DNA from: Meiothermus sp.
Lineage (GTDB): Bacteria > Deinococcota > Deinococci > Deinococcales > Thermaceae
Direction of reading: 5' to 3'
DNA: 64,000 bases
NCBI GenBank assembly: GCA_026004095.1
Contig: BPIL01000007.1
Span: 62,001 to 126,000 of the forward strand
Shown: one piece after another, positions 18,438 through 27,268 of the stretch
Layout: each line of letters begins with the position of its first letter
Numbering within the stretch: position 1 is the first letter of the stretch
Position numbers and translations under genes: made by a program
The notes under the pieces: generated by a model
Told to the model about the DNA's origin: nothing
The model's database searches: none
Seen by the model: only the letters and a program-made list of their open reading frames with translations

Positions 18438-19403
18438 TCAGTCTTTCATTACCAGCCCGTGCTGGGCCAGGCAGTCCTTGATCTCCTGTAGGCTGCGATC
18501 GCCAATACCAGGCACGCGCCTGAGCTCTTTTTCTGACAGGGCTAGCAGGCTCTCCACGCTTTCAATGCCCTCTTCCTTGAGGTTATGCAAAACACGGGTG
18601 GTCAGACCCAGATCATCCAGGGTTAAGCCCACCCCCCGGGATGCCGGCGCAGCAGGCGCAGTGGTTGCCGGTGCAGCAGGTGCGGGTGCAGGGGTACTTT
18701 TGGGTTCAACCCGCATAACCGGCGACTGGTCAAAGTAACCGAGCTGTTCCCGCAGGATGGCTACAGCTTGCTGCAGCGCATCCATGGGCGAGACCGCCCC
18801 GTTGGTCCAGATACGCAGGGTCAGCTTATCCAGGTCGGTGCGCTGACCCAGGCGGGTATCCTCAACCTGGTAGGCCACCCGCCGCACAGGCGAGTACAGA
18901 GCATCCACCGGAATCGAGGAGATACGGTCTTTGATGCCATGCTTTTCAGCCGGCACGTAGCCCACTCCTTCGTCCACACGAATTTCCATCACCAGCTTGC
19001 CCTTTTCCTCCAGGGTAGCGATGTACTGATCGGGGTTAACCACCTCGGCATCGGGGGGGCACTCCAGGTCGCGAGCGTAGATTACCTTGGGGCCGCTGGC
19101 GCGTAGGGTGAGGGTTTTGGGGCCGGTGCCGGGGTTGGCAAAACGCACAACCAGCTCCTTGAGGTTGAGGATGAGCTGAATGGCGTCCTCCTTAACGCCC
19201 GGAATGGTGGAGAACTCGTGTAGAACGTCTTCGATGTAAACGCTGGTAACGGCGGTACCGGGAATCGAGGAGAGCAAAATGCGGCGCAAGGGGTTACCCA
19301 GGGTTACACCGAAACCCCGCTCGAGCGGCTCGAGCACGAACTCGCCATAATTGCCGTCAATGCGGGCGTTAAAAACAGGGGCTTTGGTCTTGGTGGTTTC
19401 CAA
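18438..19403 (-). CDS. rpoA: DNA-directed RNA polymerase alpha subunit
   Basis: Assembly platform of RNA polymerase. 321 residues: the N-terminal dimerisation domain (about 1-230, with GFGVTLGNPLRRILL), an Ala/Pro/Thr-rich linker (about 232-255), and the C-terminal domain with helix-hairpin-helix LSEKELRRVPGIGDRS that contacts DNA and activators. It lies between rpsD and rplQ as in other alpha operons. The linker is low-complexity, as expected for a flexible tether. Confidence 0.98.
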   Translation of the reverse strand: METTKTKAPVFNARIDGNYGEFVLEPLERGFGVTLGNPLRRILLSSIPGTAVTSVYIEDVLHEFSTIPGVKEDAIQLILNLKELVVRFANPGTGPKTLTLRASGPKVIYARDLECPPDAEVVNPDQYIATLEEKGKLVMEIRVDEGVGYVPAEKHGIKDRISSIPVDALYSPVRRVAYQVEDTRLGQRTDLDKLTLRIWTNGAVSPMDALQQAVAILREQLGYFDQSPVMRVEPKSTPAPAPAAPATTAPAAPASRGVGLTLDDLGLTTRVLHNLKEEGIESVESLLALSEKELRRVPGIGDRSLQEIKDCLAQHGLVMKD

Positions 19404-19447
19404 ACTAGAACCTCCTCAGAGGTGCTGACAGCGCGGCGCGCTATAAA

Positions 19448-20066
19448 CTATCGGGAATAGAACTCGATCACGAGCTGCTCATTTACAGGCAACGAGAGCA
19501 TTTCCCGTTCCGGCAGACGCAGGAAGCGCCCGGTCATAGTATCGGCGTTGAATTCCAGCCAAGGGAAGCTCTTGCGGTTCTTGAACCGCTCAACATTTTG
19601 CACGATAAAGTCAATCTTCTTGGCCTTTCTCCGATACCTTGATCTCGTCGCCCGGACGCACGCGGTAGCCAGGAATATTCACCCGCTTGCCATTGACCAG
19701 AATGTGCCCATGCCGTACAAACTGCCGGGCCTGGCGGCGGGTAGAGGCAATACCCATGCGGAAGACCACATTGTCCAGACGGCTCTCGAGCAGCTGCAAA
19801 AACACCGTACCAGTCACGCCCTTCTTGCGGCTGGCCTCCTCGAAGAGGTTGCGGAATTGGGTTTCTGAGACGTCGTAGATGAAGCGCAGTTTTTGCTTCT
19901 CGCGCAAACGCACCGCATAGTCGGAGGGGCGACCCTTGCGCTTCTGGCCGTGCTGGCCCGGCGCATAGGGGCGGCGATCCAGGTACTTTTGAACTTTTTC
20001 GGTCTCGGCGATGTTCACCCCAAGGTGACGCGCCACTTTTACGATTGGCCCTCTATAACGACCCAT
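19448..20066 (-). CDS. rpsD: 30S ribosomal protein S4, frameshifted in this sequence
   Basis: S4 is a primary 16S rRNA-binding protein and in many bacteria represses its own operon. The ATG at 20066 follows a GGAGGAG ribosome site. The first frame reads through the S4 RNA-binding domain but stops at 19611 after about 151 residues. In the neighbouring frame the missing tail (about 60 residues, ending [14 protein letters not shown]) is complete to a TAG at 19448-19450. One extra base in AAA at 19626-19628 explains it: the total is 619 bases, 3n+1. This is a sequence error, a true mutation, or translational +1 frameshifting. Confidence 0.93.
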
Positions 20067-20118
20067 TCTCTTCTCCTCCATCGGTCAGAAACGCGCTTTG
20101 TAGCCATATTCCCAACCG

Positions 20119-20165
20119 GGTTCCCAGGATCTGGGGGGTGAAGCAGGGAACCAAAGTTTCACCCC
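20119..20165 (-). promoter_or_regulatory. Pseudoknot-capable leader before rpsD (candidate S4 autoregulatory site)
   Basis: In the rpsK-rpsD spacer, two perfect inverted repeats interleave. Stem 1 is GGGGTGAA (20158-20165 as read on the mRNA) with TTCACCCC (20135-20142), 8 bp. Stem 2 is GGTTCCC (20146-20152) with GGGAACC (20119-20125), 7 bp. In mRNA order the loops are about 5, 3 and 9 bases, which suits an H-type pseudoknot ending about 40 bases before the rpsD ribosome site. S4-controlled mRNAs in other bacteria also use pseudoknots; the role here is an inference. Confidence 0.55.
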
Positions 20166-20175
20166 AGCAAAACAA

Positions 20176-20577
20176 CTAAACAGCCTTACGAAACTTCTTA
20201 CGGGGACGGCAACCGTTGTGCGGTGTGGGGGTGTCGTCCACAATCGAGCGCACCTGAAGTCCGCTGGCCTGCAGAGCCCGGATGGCTTGTTCACGGCCCG
20301 CCCCGGTTCCCCGTACCACCACTTCAACGCTGCTCATCCCATAGCCCTGGGCCTTCTTTGCAGCATCCATGGCTGCCAGTTGAGCGGCATAGGGCGTGCC
20401 TTTACGGCTGCCTTTGTAGCCAATAACCCCTCCGGACGACCAGGTCACGGGGTGCCCGTCGGTATCGGTGATGGTTACGATGGTGTTGTTGTAAGAGGCG
20501 TGAATAAATGCCTTACCCGTCGTAACCTGGCGCTTGATTTTTTTCTTGCGACTTGTAGCAGACTTTTTCTCGGCCAT
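20176..20577 (-). CDS. rpsK: 30S ribosomal protein S11
   Basis: Platform protein of the small subunit, contacting the mRNA exit channel. 133 residues with a lysine-rich N-terminus, core motif NNTIVTITD, and the typical C-terminus [16 protein letters not shown]. Alpha-operon order rpsM-rpsK-rpsD-rpoA is kept, but the spacers on both sides (151 bases from rpsM and 109 to rpsD) are long and structured. Its ATG (20577) follows a GAGGAGAG ribosome site. Confidence 0.98.
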   Translation of the reverse strand: MAEKKSATSRKKKIKRQVTTGKAFIHASYNNTIVTITDTDGHPVTWSSGGVIGYKGSRKGTPYAAQLAAMDAAKKAQGYGMSSVEVVVRGTGAGREQAIRALQASGLQVRSIVDDTPTPHNGCRPRKKFRKAV

Positions 20578-20593
20578 ACTCTCCTCGTGCTCG

Positions 20594-20722
20594 CTCCACC
20601 ATAAATTAGGGGTGGAGGTCTATCAGGAGTCTCAACTGGCGTGTACACGATGCAGGTAATGCATCTGCGTTCCAGCTTTGTTCGACAGCGTCAACATCAA
20701 AACGTTGCCACCCAAGGGCAAC
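20594..20722 (-). promoter_or_regulatory. Structured rpsM-rpsK spacer with three hairpins
   Basis: Three perfect stems lie in this 151-base spacer: GTTGCC/GGCAAC (20704-20722, followed on the mRNA by GTTTTG), GATGCA/TGCATC (20649-20665, 5-base loop), and CTCCACC/GGTGGAG (20594-20617, 10-base loop) just before the rpsK ribosome site. They could act as a weak attenuator, processing site or protein-binding site; no promoter boxes were recognised. Confidence 0.4.
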
Positions 20723-20728
20723 AAACCC

Positions 20729-21109
20729 TTACTTGCGGGGTGCCTTTTTCTTTCCGGCCACGGTTTTGCGCGGGCCTTTGCGGGTGCGGGCGTTGGTACG
20801 GGTGCGCTGTCCACGCACGGGTAGCCCACGGCGGTGGCGGAGCCCCCGGTAACAACCAATGTCCATCAGGCGCTTAATATTGGCCGCCACCTCAGCACGC
20901 AATTCGCCCTCGAGCTTGTAGGTGTTTTCCACAAACTCGCGCAAGCGGGCCACTTCCGCCTCGGTCAGGTCCTTGACCCGGGTCGCCGGATCAACGTTGG
21001 TGGCTGCCAGGGCTTCTTTCGCGCGAGCAGGGCCCACCCCATAGATGTAGGTCAGAGCAACATCCACGCGCTTATTACGGGGGATTTCTACACCAGAAAT
21101 ACGAGCCAT
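20729..21109 (-). CDS. rpsM: 30S ribosomal protein S13
   Basis: Head protein of the small subunit, bridging to the large subunit and touching the P-site tRNA. 126 residues beginning [15 protein letters not shown], with [15 protein letters not shown] and a basic C-terminal tail ending KKKAPRK, as in Thermus. It follows rpmJ by 26 bases. Confidence 0.98.
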   Translation of the reverse strand: MARISGVEIPRNKRVDVALTYIYGVGPARAKEALAATNVDPATRVKDLTEAEVARLREFVENTYKLEGELRAEVAANIKRLMDIGCYRGLRHRRGLPVRGQRTRTNARTRKGPRKTVAGKKKAPRK

Positions 21110-21135
21110 TCATTCACCTCCTTTCCAGTCTTCCA

Positions 21136-21249
21136 TCAGCCTTGACGCTGCTTGTGGGTGGGGTCTTCACAAATCACATAGACGCGACCGTGGCGCTTGA
21201 TCACCTTGCACTTGTCGCACATTTTCTTGACTGAGGTACGCACTTTCAT
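21136..21249 (-). CDS. rpmJ: 50S ribosomal protein L36, zinc-binding form
   Basis: Very small large-subunit protein: 37 residues from the ATG at 21249 to TGA at 21136. It begins [11 protein letters not shown] and holds Cys11, Cys14, Cys27 and His32, the zinc ligands of the C+ form. It sits between infA and rpsM, its usual place. Confidence 0.95.
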   Translation of the reverse strand: MKVRTSVKKMCDKCKVIKRHGRVYVICEDPTHKQRQG

Positions 21250-21300
21250 GGTTTCTCCTTAAGAAAAATGGGGATGGGCCTTGCGCGCTGGCCGGATGGA

Positions 21301-21519
21301 TCACTTCCTGTACACAATCCGGCCCCGGCTGGGATCGTAAGGGGTAATCTCGACCACCACCCGGTCACCGGGCAGTATACGGATGTAATTCATCCGCATC
21401 TTGCCGGAGATGTAGCAGAGGATCTCGGGGCCGTTATCGAGCTGCACCCGGAAAGTGGTATTGGGTAAAGCCTCGCTGATGACGCCTTCGGCACGAATTG
21501 TATCTTTTTCCTTGGCCAA
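21301..21519 (-). CDS. infA: Translation initiation factor IF-1
   Basis: OB-fold factor binding the ribosomal A site during initiation. The product is 72 residues, the family length, when started at TTG 21519, which has a strong AGGAGGAG ribosome site. The open frame extends to 21666, but that extension overlaps map and is not IF-1-like. Core motifs are [27 protein letters not shown] and [11 protein letters not shown]. It lies between map and rpmJ as in many bacteria. The TTG start probably limits its expression relative to ribosomal proteins. Confidence 0.96.
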   Translation of the reverse strand: MAKEKDTIRAEGVISEALPNTTFRVQLDNGPEILCYISGKMRMNYIRILPGDRVVVEITPYDPSRGRIVYRK

Positions 21520-21545
21520 GCCTCTCCTCCTAGCGCGAATCCTGG

Positions 21546-22337
21546 CTACCGTTCTACCGGCACGGCTTTCTGGCTCCCCGTCAGAAGGCGAGGGCCAGAA
21601 TCGGTAATCAGCACCGTGTTTTCGTAGTGGGCCGCCAGGTTGCCTTTTCCAACCGTGGCCGTCCAACCATCCGCCAATATTACCATCTTGGCAGGGTATA
21701 AAGCAACCATTGGCTCAAAAGCCAGGGTCATGCCGGGCCGGAGCTTGGGGCCTTTGCCGGGCTCACCGTAGTTGGGCACCTGGGGGTCTTCGTGCAATTC
21801 ACGGCCCACGCCGTGCCCCACCATCTCCCGGATGCACCAAAGCCCGTGCTGTCGCTCGACAAAATCCTGCACGGCCGCCGCCACATCGCCAATGCGCCGG
21901 CCAGGCTGCAACAACTTAAAGCCCACCCAGAAGGCCTCCTCGGTCACGCGCATCAGGCGTTCAGCCTCGGGCGAGACCTTACCAATGGCGTATGTGCGGG
22001 CCATATCGGTGGTGTAACCCTCGTAGGTGAACAGGAAGTCGATCTTCAAGAGTTCGCCTTCCCGTAAAGGGCGCTTGGAAGGAAAACCGTGCACCACCAC
22101 ATCGTCAATGGACATGCAGGTGGCGCTGGGAAAAGGCACGGTACCGCCCGCACGGTAACCGATTTGCGGGGCCTGGCCTCCTGCTTTTTGAATCGCCCGC
22201 AGGATGATCTGGTCAAGCTCGAGGGTGCTTACCCCGGGGCGAATGTGGGGCTCCACCTCGGCAAAGATGGCGGTGTGAAGTTGACCCGTTTTGGTCATCT
22301 TCTCGATTTCCCAGGGCGACTTGATGTGAATGGCCAT
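21546..22337 (-). CDS. map: Methionine aminopeptidase, type I
   Basis: Removes the initiator methionine from nascent proteins. 263 residues with the pita-bread metal ligands visible: Asp in [18 protein letters not shown], His in [14 protein letters not shown], Glu in LAFEPMVAL and the final Glu in HYENTVLIT. The lack of a zinc-finger N-terminus makes it type Ia. It lies between adk and infA in the spc operon. Confidence 0.97.
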   Translation of the reverse strand: MAIHIKSPWEIEKMTKTGQLHTAIFAEVEPHIRPGVSTLELDQIILRAIQKAGGQAPQIGYRAGGTVPFPSATCMSIDDVVVHGFPSKRPLREGELLKIDFLFTYEGYTTDMARTYAIGKVSPEAERLMRVTEEAFWVGFKLLQPGRRIGDVAAAVQDFVERQHGLWCIREMVGHGVGRELHEDPQVPNYGEPGKGPKLRPGMTLAFEPMVALYPAKMVILADGWTATVGKGNLAAHYENTVLITDSGPRLLTGSQKAVPVER

Positions 22338-22370
22338 GGCTCAGCTCACTACAAACTACCCATCCGCGGC

Positions 22371-22946
22371 TCAGGAGACCCCCAAACCCAGGGCCTTTTG
22401 AATGGCTTGGTACACCTCGTCCACCTTGCCCAAGCCGTTGATTTCTTTGAGGTGGCCGGTCTTTTTGTAGTAGTCCACCAGGGGCTGGGTTTTCTGGCGG
22501 TATTCCACCATCCGGGCCCGGATGGTGTGTTCATTGTCGTCCGAGCGGCCCTCTTCCAGGGCCCGTCCCAGCAGCCGGCGAACCAGTTCTTCTTCGGGGG
22601 CAGTCACCAGCAGCACACCCAGCAGGCGGATCTGGCGCTCGGAAAGCAAGCGGTCGAGTGCCTCTGCCTGGGCCAGCGTGCGCGGGAAGCCATCGAAAAT
22701 AACCTTGGGATCGGGCATCTCAGCCAGTTCCTGGCCGATTAGTCCCAGAATAATTTCGTCGGGCACCAGCTTACCCGCTTCCATTAGAGGTTTGGCTTGC
22801 TGGCCCAGTTCGGTGCCTCGTGCCACGTGGCTGCGGAGGATGTCACCGGTGGAAAGTTGCCGAAAACCCAGCTCGAGGGCCAGGCGCTTGGCCTGGGTGC
22901 CTTTGCCTGCCCCCGGGGGGCCCAAGAAGATTACCGCCTCTGCCAC
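22371..22946 (-). CDS. adk: Adenylate kinase
   Basis: Interconverts ATP + AMP and 2 ADP. 191 residues, the short form: P-loop GPPGAGKGT near residue 9, FDGFPRT AMP-site motif, and a short lid (GRALEEGRSDDNEHT) without zinc cysteines. It lies 11 bases after secY, the usual spc-operon order secY-adk-map-infA. Confidence 0.97.
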   Translation of the reverse strand: MAEAVIFLGPPGAGKGTQAKRLALELGFRQLSTGDILRSHVARGTELGQQAKPLMEAGKLVPDEIILGLIGQELAEMPDPKVIFDGFPRTLAQAEALDRLLSERQIRLLGVLLVTAPEEELVRRLLGRALEEGRSDDNEHTIRARMVEYRQKTQPLVDYYKKTGHLKEINGLGKVDEVYQAIQKALGLGVS

Positions 22947-22957
22947 CTCCGACCTCC

Positions 22958-24280
22958 TTAACGGGTGCGGCCCCGCAAACGCCCTTTGGACAAAAAGCCC
23001 TCGTAGTTGCGCATCTGTAACTGGGCCTCAATCTGGCGCAGGGTATCCAGCGCGACCCCCACCACAATCAACAGGCTGATGCCTGAGAAATGGAAGGCCA
23101 GGGTGGTCACACCGGTTACGTTCTGCATAATGGTGGGTAAAGCCGCTACGATCCCCAAAAAGATAGCCCCCCAAAGGGTCAAACGGGAGACGATGTGCTC
23201 GAGGAACTTCACAGTGGGCTCGCCGGGGCGGATACCAGGGATAAACCCACCGTACTCACGCAGGTTTTCGGAGATGCGGCGCGGGTCGAACTGTACCGCA
23301 GTGTAAACGTAGGTAAACCCGATGATCAGCAGCACCTCAATCAGCAAGCCAGGGAAACGGTTGGGCGTGAAAAAGTTGGCGATACCCTGCGCTAGCGTGG
23401 ATTCGGGAAACACCCCGGTAATAAAGAGGGGAAGCTGCAGCAAGGCCGCGGCAAAGATAATGGGGATGACCCCGGCAGCGTTGAGCTTGATGGGGATGTA
23501 GGTGGCTTGCCCACCAAACATCTTGCGGCCAACCTGCTTCCGTGCATACTGCACAGGGATGCGACGCTCGGCCTGCTGAACCGCAGCCATAACCCCAAAA
23601 GCCAGCACAATAAAGGCCAGGAAGATCAAAAGGGCGATCAGGTTGACCTCACCGGTGCGCACCAGGCCAAAGGTACGGCCCAGTTGCGGCAGCCAGGCCG
23701 CCACAATGCCGGCGAAGATCACCATGCTGGTGCCGTTGCCAATCCCATACTCGGTGATGCGCTCAGCCATCCAGAGCAGCAGAGCAATGCCGGCCACCTG
23801 GGTCACCACCACCACAAAATAGAAGAAGAAACCCGGTTCCCAGCCAGGGAGCAGGAAGGCCCCGTTGTTTGAGCCCAAAAAGGCGGTAGCCAGGAACAAC
23901 CCCTGCACCGCCCCCAGTGCGATGCCCGCAATACGGGTGTACTGCGTGATGATGCGGCGGCCTTCTTCGCCCTCCTTTTGCAGCTTTTCCAGGGCGGGAA
24001 TAACCGTAACCAAAAGCTGCATGATGATGGCGGCTGTGATATAGGGCATGATACCCAGGGCGAAAATAGAGAACTGTTCGAAGTTACCCCCGGAAAACAG
24101 GTTGACCAGCCCCAACGCACTGCCCGCCTGGGTACCTAAAAACTCGCGGATTTTACCAATATCCACCCCAGGGGTCGGGATGAACGTGCCCAGCCGATAC
24201 AACGCCAGCACCAACAGCGTAAACAAAATGCGCTTACGCAGTTCAGGGATGATGATGGCGGAGCGGAAGGCCGCAAGCAT
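22958..24280 (-). CDS. secY: Protein translocase channel SecY
   Basis: Pore of the Sec translocon in the cytoplasmic membrane. 440 residues with ten hydrophobic helices. It begins MLAAFRSAIIIPELRKRI and shows the typical VYTAVQFDPRRISENL and YGGFIPGIRPG cytoplasmic-loop motifs. The stop codon of rplO lies 1 base before its start, implying translational coupling. SecE/SecG are not in this window. Confidence 0.98.
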   Translation of the reverse strand: MLAAFRSAIIIPELRKRILFTLLVLALYRLGTFIPTPGVDIGKIREFLGTQAGSALGLVNLFSGGNFEQFSIFALGIMPYITAAIIMQLLVTVIPALEKLQKEGEEGRRIITQYTRIAGIALGAVQGLFLATAFLGSNNGAFLLPGWEPGFFFYFVVVVTQVAGIALLLWMAERITEYGIGNGTSMVIFAGIVAAWLPQLGRTFGLVRTGEVNLIALLIFLAFIVLAFGVMAAVQQAERRIPVQYARKQVGRKMFGGQATYIPIKLNAAGVIPIIFAAALLQLPLFITGVFPESTLAQGIANFFTPNRFPGLLIEVLLIIGFTYVYTAVQFDPRRISENLREYGGFIPGIRPGEPTVKFLEHIVSRLTLWGAIFLGIVAALPTIMQNVTGVTTLAFHFSGISLLIVVGVALDTLRQIEAQLQMRNYEGFLSKGRLRGRTR

Positions 24281-24281
24281 C

Positions 24282-24743
24282 TTAGGCCCCCTCGATCACA
24301 ATGGCTTCCCCACCCGCCGCTTTGAGTTTTTCCACAGCAGCCTGGGAAAATTTGTGAGCCCGCACCTTCACTCCATTGGCATCACCTAGAGCCAGCACCT
24401 TCACCGGGTAGCCAGGGCGCACCAGGCCGGCCTGAACCAGGGCCTCCGGGCCCACCTCGCCTGAAGCAAAGTGCTTGGCGATAGCACCCACATTGACCAC
24501 CTGGTACTCCACTCGCTTGAGTTCCCCGTGGGAAGCGCCTTTCATGCCCCGTTTAGGCAAACGCATAATCAGGGTGGAGCGCCCACCTTCAAAACGCGCC
24601 GGGTTCTTCACGCCGCCGGAACGGGATTTCTGACCTTTGTGGCCCCGCCCAGCCGTCTTGCCGTGGCCGGAGCCGGGGCCCCGACCCACACGTTTGCGCT
24701 GCTTGTTGGCCCCTTGGTTGGGACGAATATCGGTAAGTTTCAT
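24282..24743 (-). CDS. rplO: 50S ribosomal protein L15
   Basis: Late-assembly large-subunit protein. 153 residues: an unstructured Gly/Arg/Lys N-terminus ([18 protein letters not shown]) followed by the globular domain. Its ATG overlaps the rpmD stop by 4 bases, so translation is coupled. Confidence 0.98.
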   Translation of the reverse strand: MKLTDIRPNQGANKQRKRVGRGPGSGHGKTAGRGHKGQKSRSGGVKNPARFEGGRSTLIMRLPKRGMKGASHGELKRVEYQVVNVGAIAKHFASGEVGPEALVQAGLVRPGYPVKVLALGDANGVKVRAHKFSQAAVEKLKAAGGEAIVIEGA

Positions 24744-24916
24744 TCCAGCACCTCCACCAGGTGGGCCACCTTGCGAATTTGACCGCGCGTTGCAGGGTTA
24801 TCCTGTATCTCGCGCACGCGGTTCATCTTGGTCAAGCCCAGTACCTTGAGGGCCACCTTTTGATCCTTGGGATAGCCGATGGGGCTCTTGACCAAACGCA
24901 CCTTCAGGGTTGCCAT
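24740..24916 (-). CDS. rpmD: 50S ribosomal protein L30
   Basis: 58-residue large-subunit protein from ATG 24916 to TGA 24740. It begins [20 protein letters not shown] and has the core [20 protein letters not shown]. It overlaps the rpsE stop (TGATG) on one side and the rplO start on the other, the tightest coupling in the cluster. Confidence 0.96.
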   Translation of the reverse strand: MATLKVRLVKSPIGYPKDQKVALKVLGLTKMNRVREIQDNPATRGQIRKVAHLVEVLE

Positions 24917-25404
24917 CAGACCACCTCCTCGGATTTGGCCGGGCTTTTGCGCAACCGCTTCACATCATCCCAGGTCTGGAGCTGACGCAGCGCCTCCATG
25001 GTGGCATAAGCGATGTTTACCGGGTTGCGGGAGCCCAGCTCCTTGGTAAGGATATCGGTAATGCCAGCCAGCTCGAGGATGGCGCGCGGCACCTGGCCCG
25101 CGATAACCCCCGTACCTGGCGCTGCGGGGCGCAGCAGGATGGTGGAAGAACCCCAGGTCACACTGATTTCGTGGGGAATGGTGCCGTTTTGCAAGGGCAC
25201 CTCGATCATATCGCGCTTGGCGTAGTTGTTGGCCTTCTGGACAGCCATGGGCACTTCTTTGGCTTTACCCAGGCCCAGGCCCACCCGGCCCTGCCGGTCG
25301 CCCACAGCCACCAGCGCTCCGAAGCGGAAGCGGCGTCCTCCTTGGTAGGTTTTGGAGGTACGGCGCACCAGGATCATCTTTTCTTCAAAATCGGTTTCAG
25401 GCAT
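24916..25404 (-). CDS. rpsE: 30S ribosomal protein S5
   Basis: Small-subunit protein important for decoding accuracy. 162 residues from ATG 25404 ([10 protein letters not shown], as in Thermus). A TTG two codons upstream is possible but a GAGG ribosome site fits the ATG. Motifs include [22 protein letters not shown] and APGTGVIAG. The 86-base spacer before it is longer than elsewhere in the spc block. Confidence 0.98.
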   Translation of the reverse strand: MPETDFEEKMILVRRTSKTYQGGRRFRFGALVAVGDRQGRVGLGLGKAKEVPMAVQKANNYAKRDMIEVPLQNGTIPHEISVTWGSSTILLRPAAPGTGVIAGQVPRAILELAGITDILTKELGSRNPVNIAYATMEALRQLQTWDDVKRLRKSPAKSEEVV

Positions 25405-25434
25405 ATGCAACCTCGCTCGAGGCAGAAGATGGGC

Positions 25435-25490
25435 AACCTGCGGCTCTGGCTCTGTTTGACAGGTTAGGCTTCAGGCTGCCGATCTTCGGC
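25435..25490 (-). promoter_or_regulatory. Hairpins in the rplR-rpsE spacer
   Basis: Two inverted repeats: GCCGA/TCGGC (25478-25490), directly after the rplR stop, and AACCTG/CAGGTT (25435-25465). No T run follows, so processing or mRNA stability is likelier than termination. Confidence 0.3.
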
Positions 25491-25829
25491 TTAGAACTCC
25501 AACCCACCCTCACGGGCTCCTTCGGCTAGGGCTTTCACACGCCCATGGTATTTGAACGCACCCCGGTCGAATACTACCTGGGATATGCCCTTGGCTTTAG
25601 CGGCCTCCGCAATGGCCAGGCCCACCTTTCTGGCCACCTCGGTCTTGTTGCCCGAAAGCTTGAGGGATTTGCTCGAGGTAGCCACCAGGGTGTGTCCTTT
25701 GCTATCGTCAATGATTTGAGCGTAAATGTGCTGCAAGCTGCGGTGTACGCTCAAGCGCAGGCGCCCGGAGGCTTTTACAGCGTTGCGAACCCGAAACTTG
25801 CGGCGATCTTTAGTGGTCAAACGGGCCAC
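25491..25829 (-). CDS. rplR: 50S ribosomal protein L18
   Basis: 5S rRNA-binding protein of the central protuberance. 112 residues beginning [16 protein letters not shown], with [16 protein letters not shown] and a C-terminus [23 protein letters not shown] cut short in the usual bacterial way. It follows rplF by 14 bases. Confidence 0.98.
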   Translation of the reverse strand: MARLTTKDRRKFRVRNAVKASGRLRLSVHRSLQHIYAQIIDDSKGHTLVATSSKSLKLSGNKTEVARKVGLAIAEAAKAKGISQVVFDRGAFKYHGRVKALAEGAREGGLEF

Positions 25830-25843
25830 AGTATCTCCTTCCT

Positions 25844-26383
25844 CTACTTGCCAGCGGTCTTACCAGGCTTGGTCTTGACTACCTCATCGGCATAGCGGAT
25901 GCCCTTGGCATGGTAAGCATCGGGCGGCCGCACAGCCCGCACATTGGCCGCCACCTGGCCCACAAGCTGCTTATCGATGCCAATTACCCGGATCCTGGTC
26001 GGCTCAGGCACCTCAAAGGTAATGCCGTTGGGCGGGGTAACGATGTCTTTATGACTGTGGCCCACGGTGAGCTCGAGGTTCTTACCCTGCATGGCTGCAC
26101 GGTAACCAGTACCACTAATCAGCATCTCTTTAACGAAGCCCACCGAAACACCCTGAACCGCATTGGCAATCAGGGTGCGGGTCAGGCCGTGCAGGCTTTT
26201 GTGGGTACGGCTGTCCGAAGGACGGCTAACCGTAACCGTGCCCCCCTCGCTCTTGATGATCAAGTCGGGGTGTACGGGTACGGTCAACTCGCCTTTGGCT
26301 CCCTTGACTTTGACCAAACCCGGGGCTACTTCCACGGTCACACCCTTGGGCAGGGTGATGGGTTGTTTTCCGATGCGGCTCAT
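25844..26383 (-). CDS. rplF: 50S ribosomal protein L6
   Basis: Large-subunit protein near the factor-binding site. 179 residues from ATG 26383 ([15 protein letters not shown]). The start overlaps the rpsH stop (TAATG). The C-terminal RNA-binding motif appears as [19 protein letters not shown] two codons upstream lies inside rpsH and is not needed. Confidence 0.98.
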   Translation of the reverse strand: MSRIGKQPITLPKGVTVEVAPGLVKVKGAKGELTVPVHPDLIIKSEGGTVTVSRPSDSRTHKSLHGLTRTLIANAVQGVSVGFVKEMLISGTGYRAAMQGKNLELTVGHSHKDIVTPPNGITFEVPEPTRIRVIGIDKQLVGQVAANVRAVRPPDAYHAKGIRYADEVVKTKPGKTAGK

Positions 26384-26778
26384 TACCACACCTCACAAAT
26401 TACTTCCCCGCCAACGCCCAGCTTGCGGGCTTCACGGTCGGGCAGCAGGCCTTTGGAGGTTGAGACGATCGCCAGTCCCAGGCCACGGCGCACGTTGGGC
26501 ACGTTCTCGGCGGTCACGTACACCCGGCGCCCCGGACGGCTCACCCGGCGGATGTGCTTGATGACCTGTTCCCGGCGGGGGCCATACTTGAGGGTAAGAC
26601 GGAGAAAAGGCTTACCCCCTACCTCAATGCGCTCCATCCCCTTGAGAAAACCTTCCTTCACAAGGATGCTGGCGATCTGCTCCTTGAACTTGGAGGCAGG
26701 CACATCCACGCTCTCCTTGTAAACCCGGACTCCGTTACGAATCCGGGTCAGCATATCAGCGATCGGATCACTAAGCAT
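26383..26778 (-). CDS. rpsH: 30S ribosomal protein S8
   Basis: Primary 16S rRNA-binding protein and the usual translational repressor of spc operons. 131 residues from ATG 26778 ([16 protein letters not shown]), which follows an AAGGAG ribosome site. The open frame runs 26 codons further upstream but that part is not S8-like. The C-terminal signature reads [21 protein letters not shown] long structured spacer precedes it. Confidence 0.97.
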   Translation of the reverse strand: MLSDPIADMLTRIRNGVRVYKESVDVPASKFKEQIASILVKEGFLKGMERIEVGGKPFLRLTLKYGPRREQVIKHIRRVSRPGRRVYVTAENVPNVRRGLGLAIVSTSKGLLPDREARKLGVGGEVICEVW

Positions 26779-26838
26779 TACTGCATCTCCTTCTTCTGGG
26801 GTGGCTCCGCCTAATCTGGAGGTTTGCAGAGCCCGGTC

Positions 26839-26926
26839 TTGGCTAAAACAAGCCAACCTGCCAGCTCAGAACATCCACAGAGAACACCCTCGGTTTGGCC
26901 TTGCGGTATCGGCGAAAGCTCGCCGA
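26839..26926 (-). promoter_or_regulatory. Hairpins in the long rpsN-rpsH spacer
   Basis: This 163-base gap inside the spc block holds TCGGCGA/TCGCCGA (26909-26926, 7 bp, 4-base loop) and TTGGCT/AGCCAA (26839-26856, 6 bp). In E. coli, S8 represses by binding this operon's mRNA, although at a different place (rplE start). A regulatory or processing role is only inferred. Confidence 0.35.
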
Positions 26927-26941
26927 CCTACAAAGCAACCT

Positions 26942-27211
26942 TTACCAGCTAGCTTTCTTGACACCGGGTAGCTGACCCTTATGGGCCATCTCACGGAACT
27001 GAAGGCGCGAAAGACCAAAGTAGCGCATATAGGCCTTGGAGCGACCCGTTACCGCACAGCGGTTCTTGTGGCGGGTGGGGCTGGCATCGCGCGGCAGTTC
27101 AGCCAGCGCGGCATAGTCACCTGCTGCTTTGAGGGCGGCCCGCTTGGCGGCGTACTTGGCAATGGTCTTGAGTTTGCGCTTCATCTTCTCGACTTGTGAT
27201 TTTTTAGCCAT
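26942..27211 (-). CDS. rpsN: 30S ribosomal protein S14, long cysteine-poor form
   Basis: Head protein of the small subunit. 89 residues ending [18 protein letters not shown]. Thermus carries the 61-residue zinc form with four cysteines; here only one cysteine remains (RCAVTGRSK), so this is the zinc-free C- form. Its position between rplE and rpsH is the normal one, so the gene appears to have been replaced or converted in place. Confidence 0.96.
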   Translation of the reverse strand: MAKKSQVEKMKRKLKTIAKYAAKRAALKAAGDYAALAELPRDASPTRHKNRCAVTGRSKAYMRYFGLSRLQFREMAHKGQLPGVKKASW

Positions 27212-27268
27212 GGTTTCACCTCCTTTCTGGTTCAGCCAAGCAACTCTACGATAATAGCAAACAAGGCA

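Noticed and set aside
21520-21666. 49-codon N-terminal extension of IF-1
   Set aside because: It overlaps map, is not IF-1-like, and the TTG at 21519 gives the standard 72 residues with a strong ribosome site.
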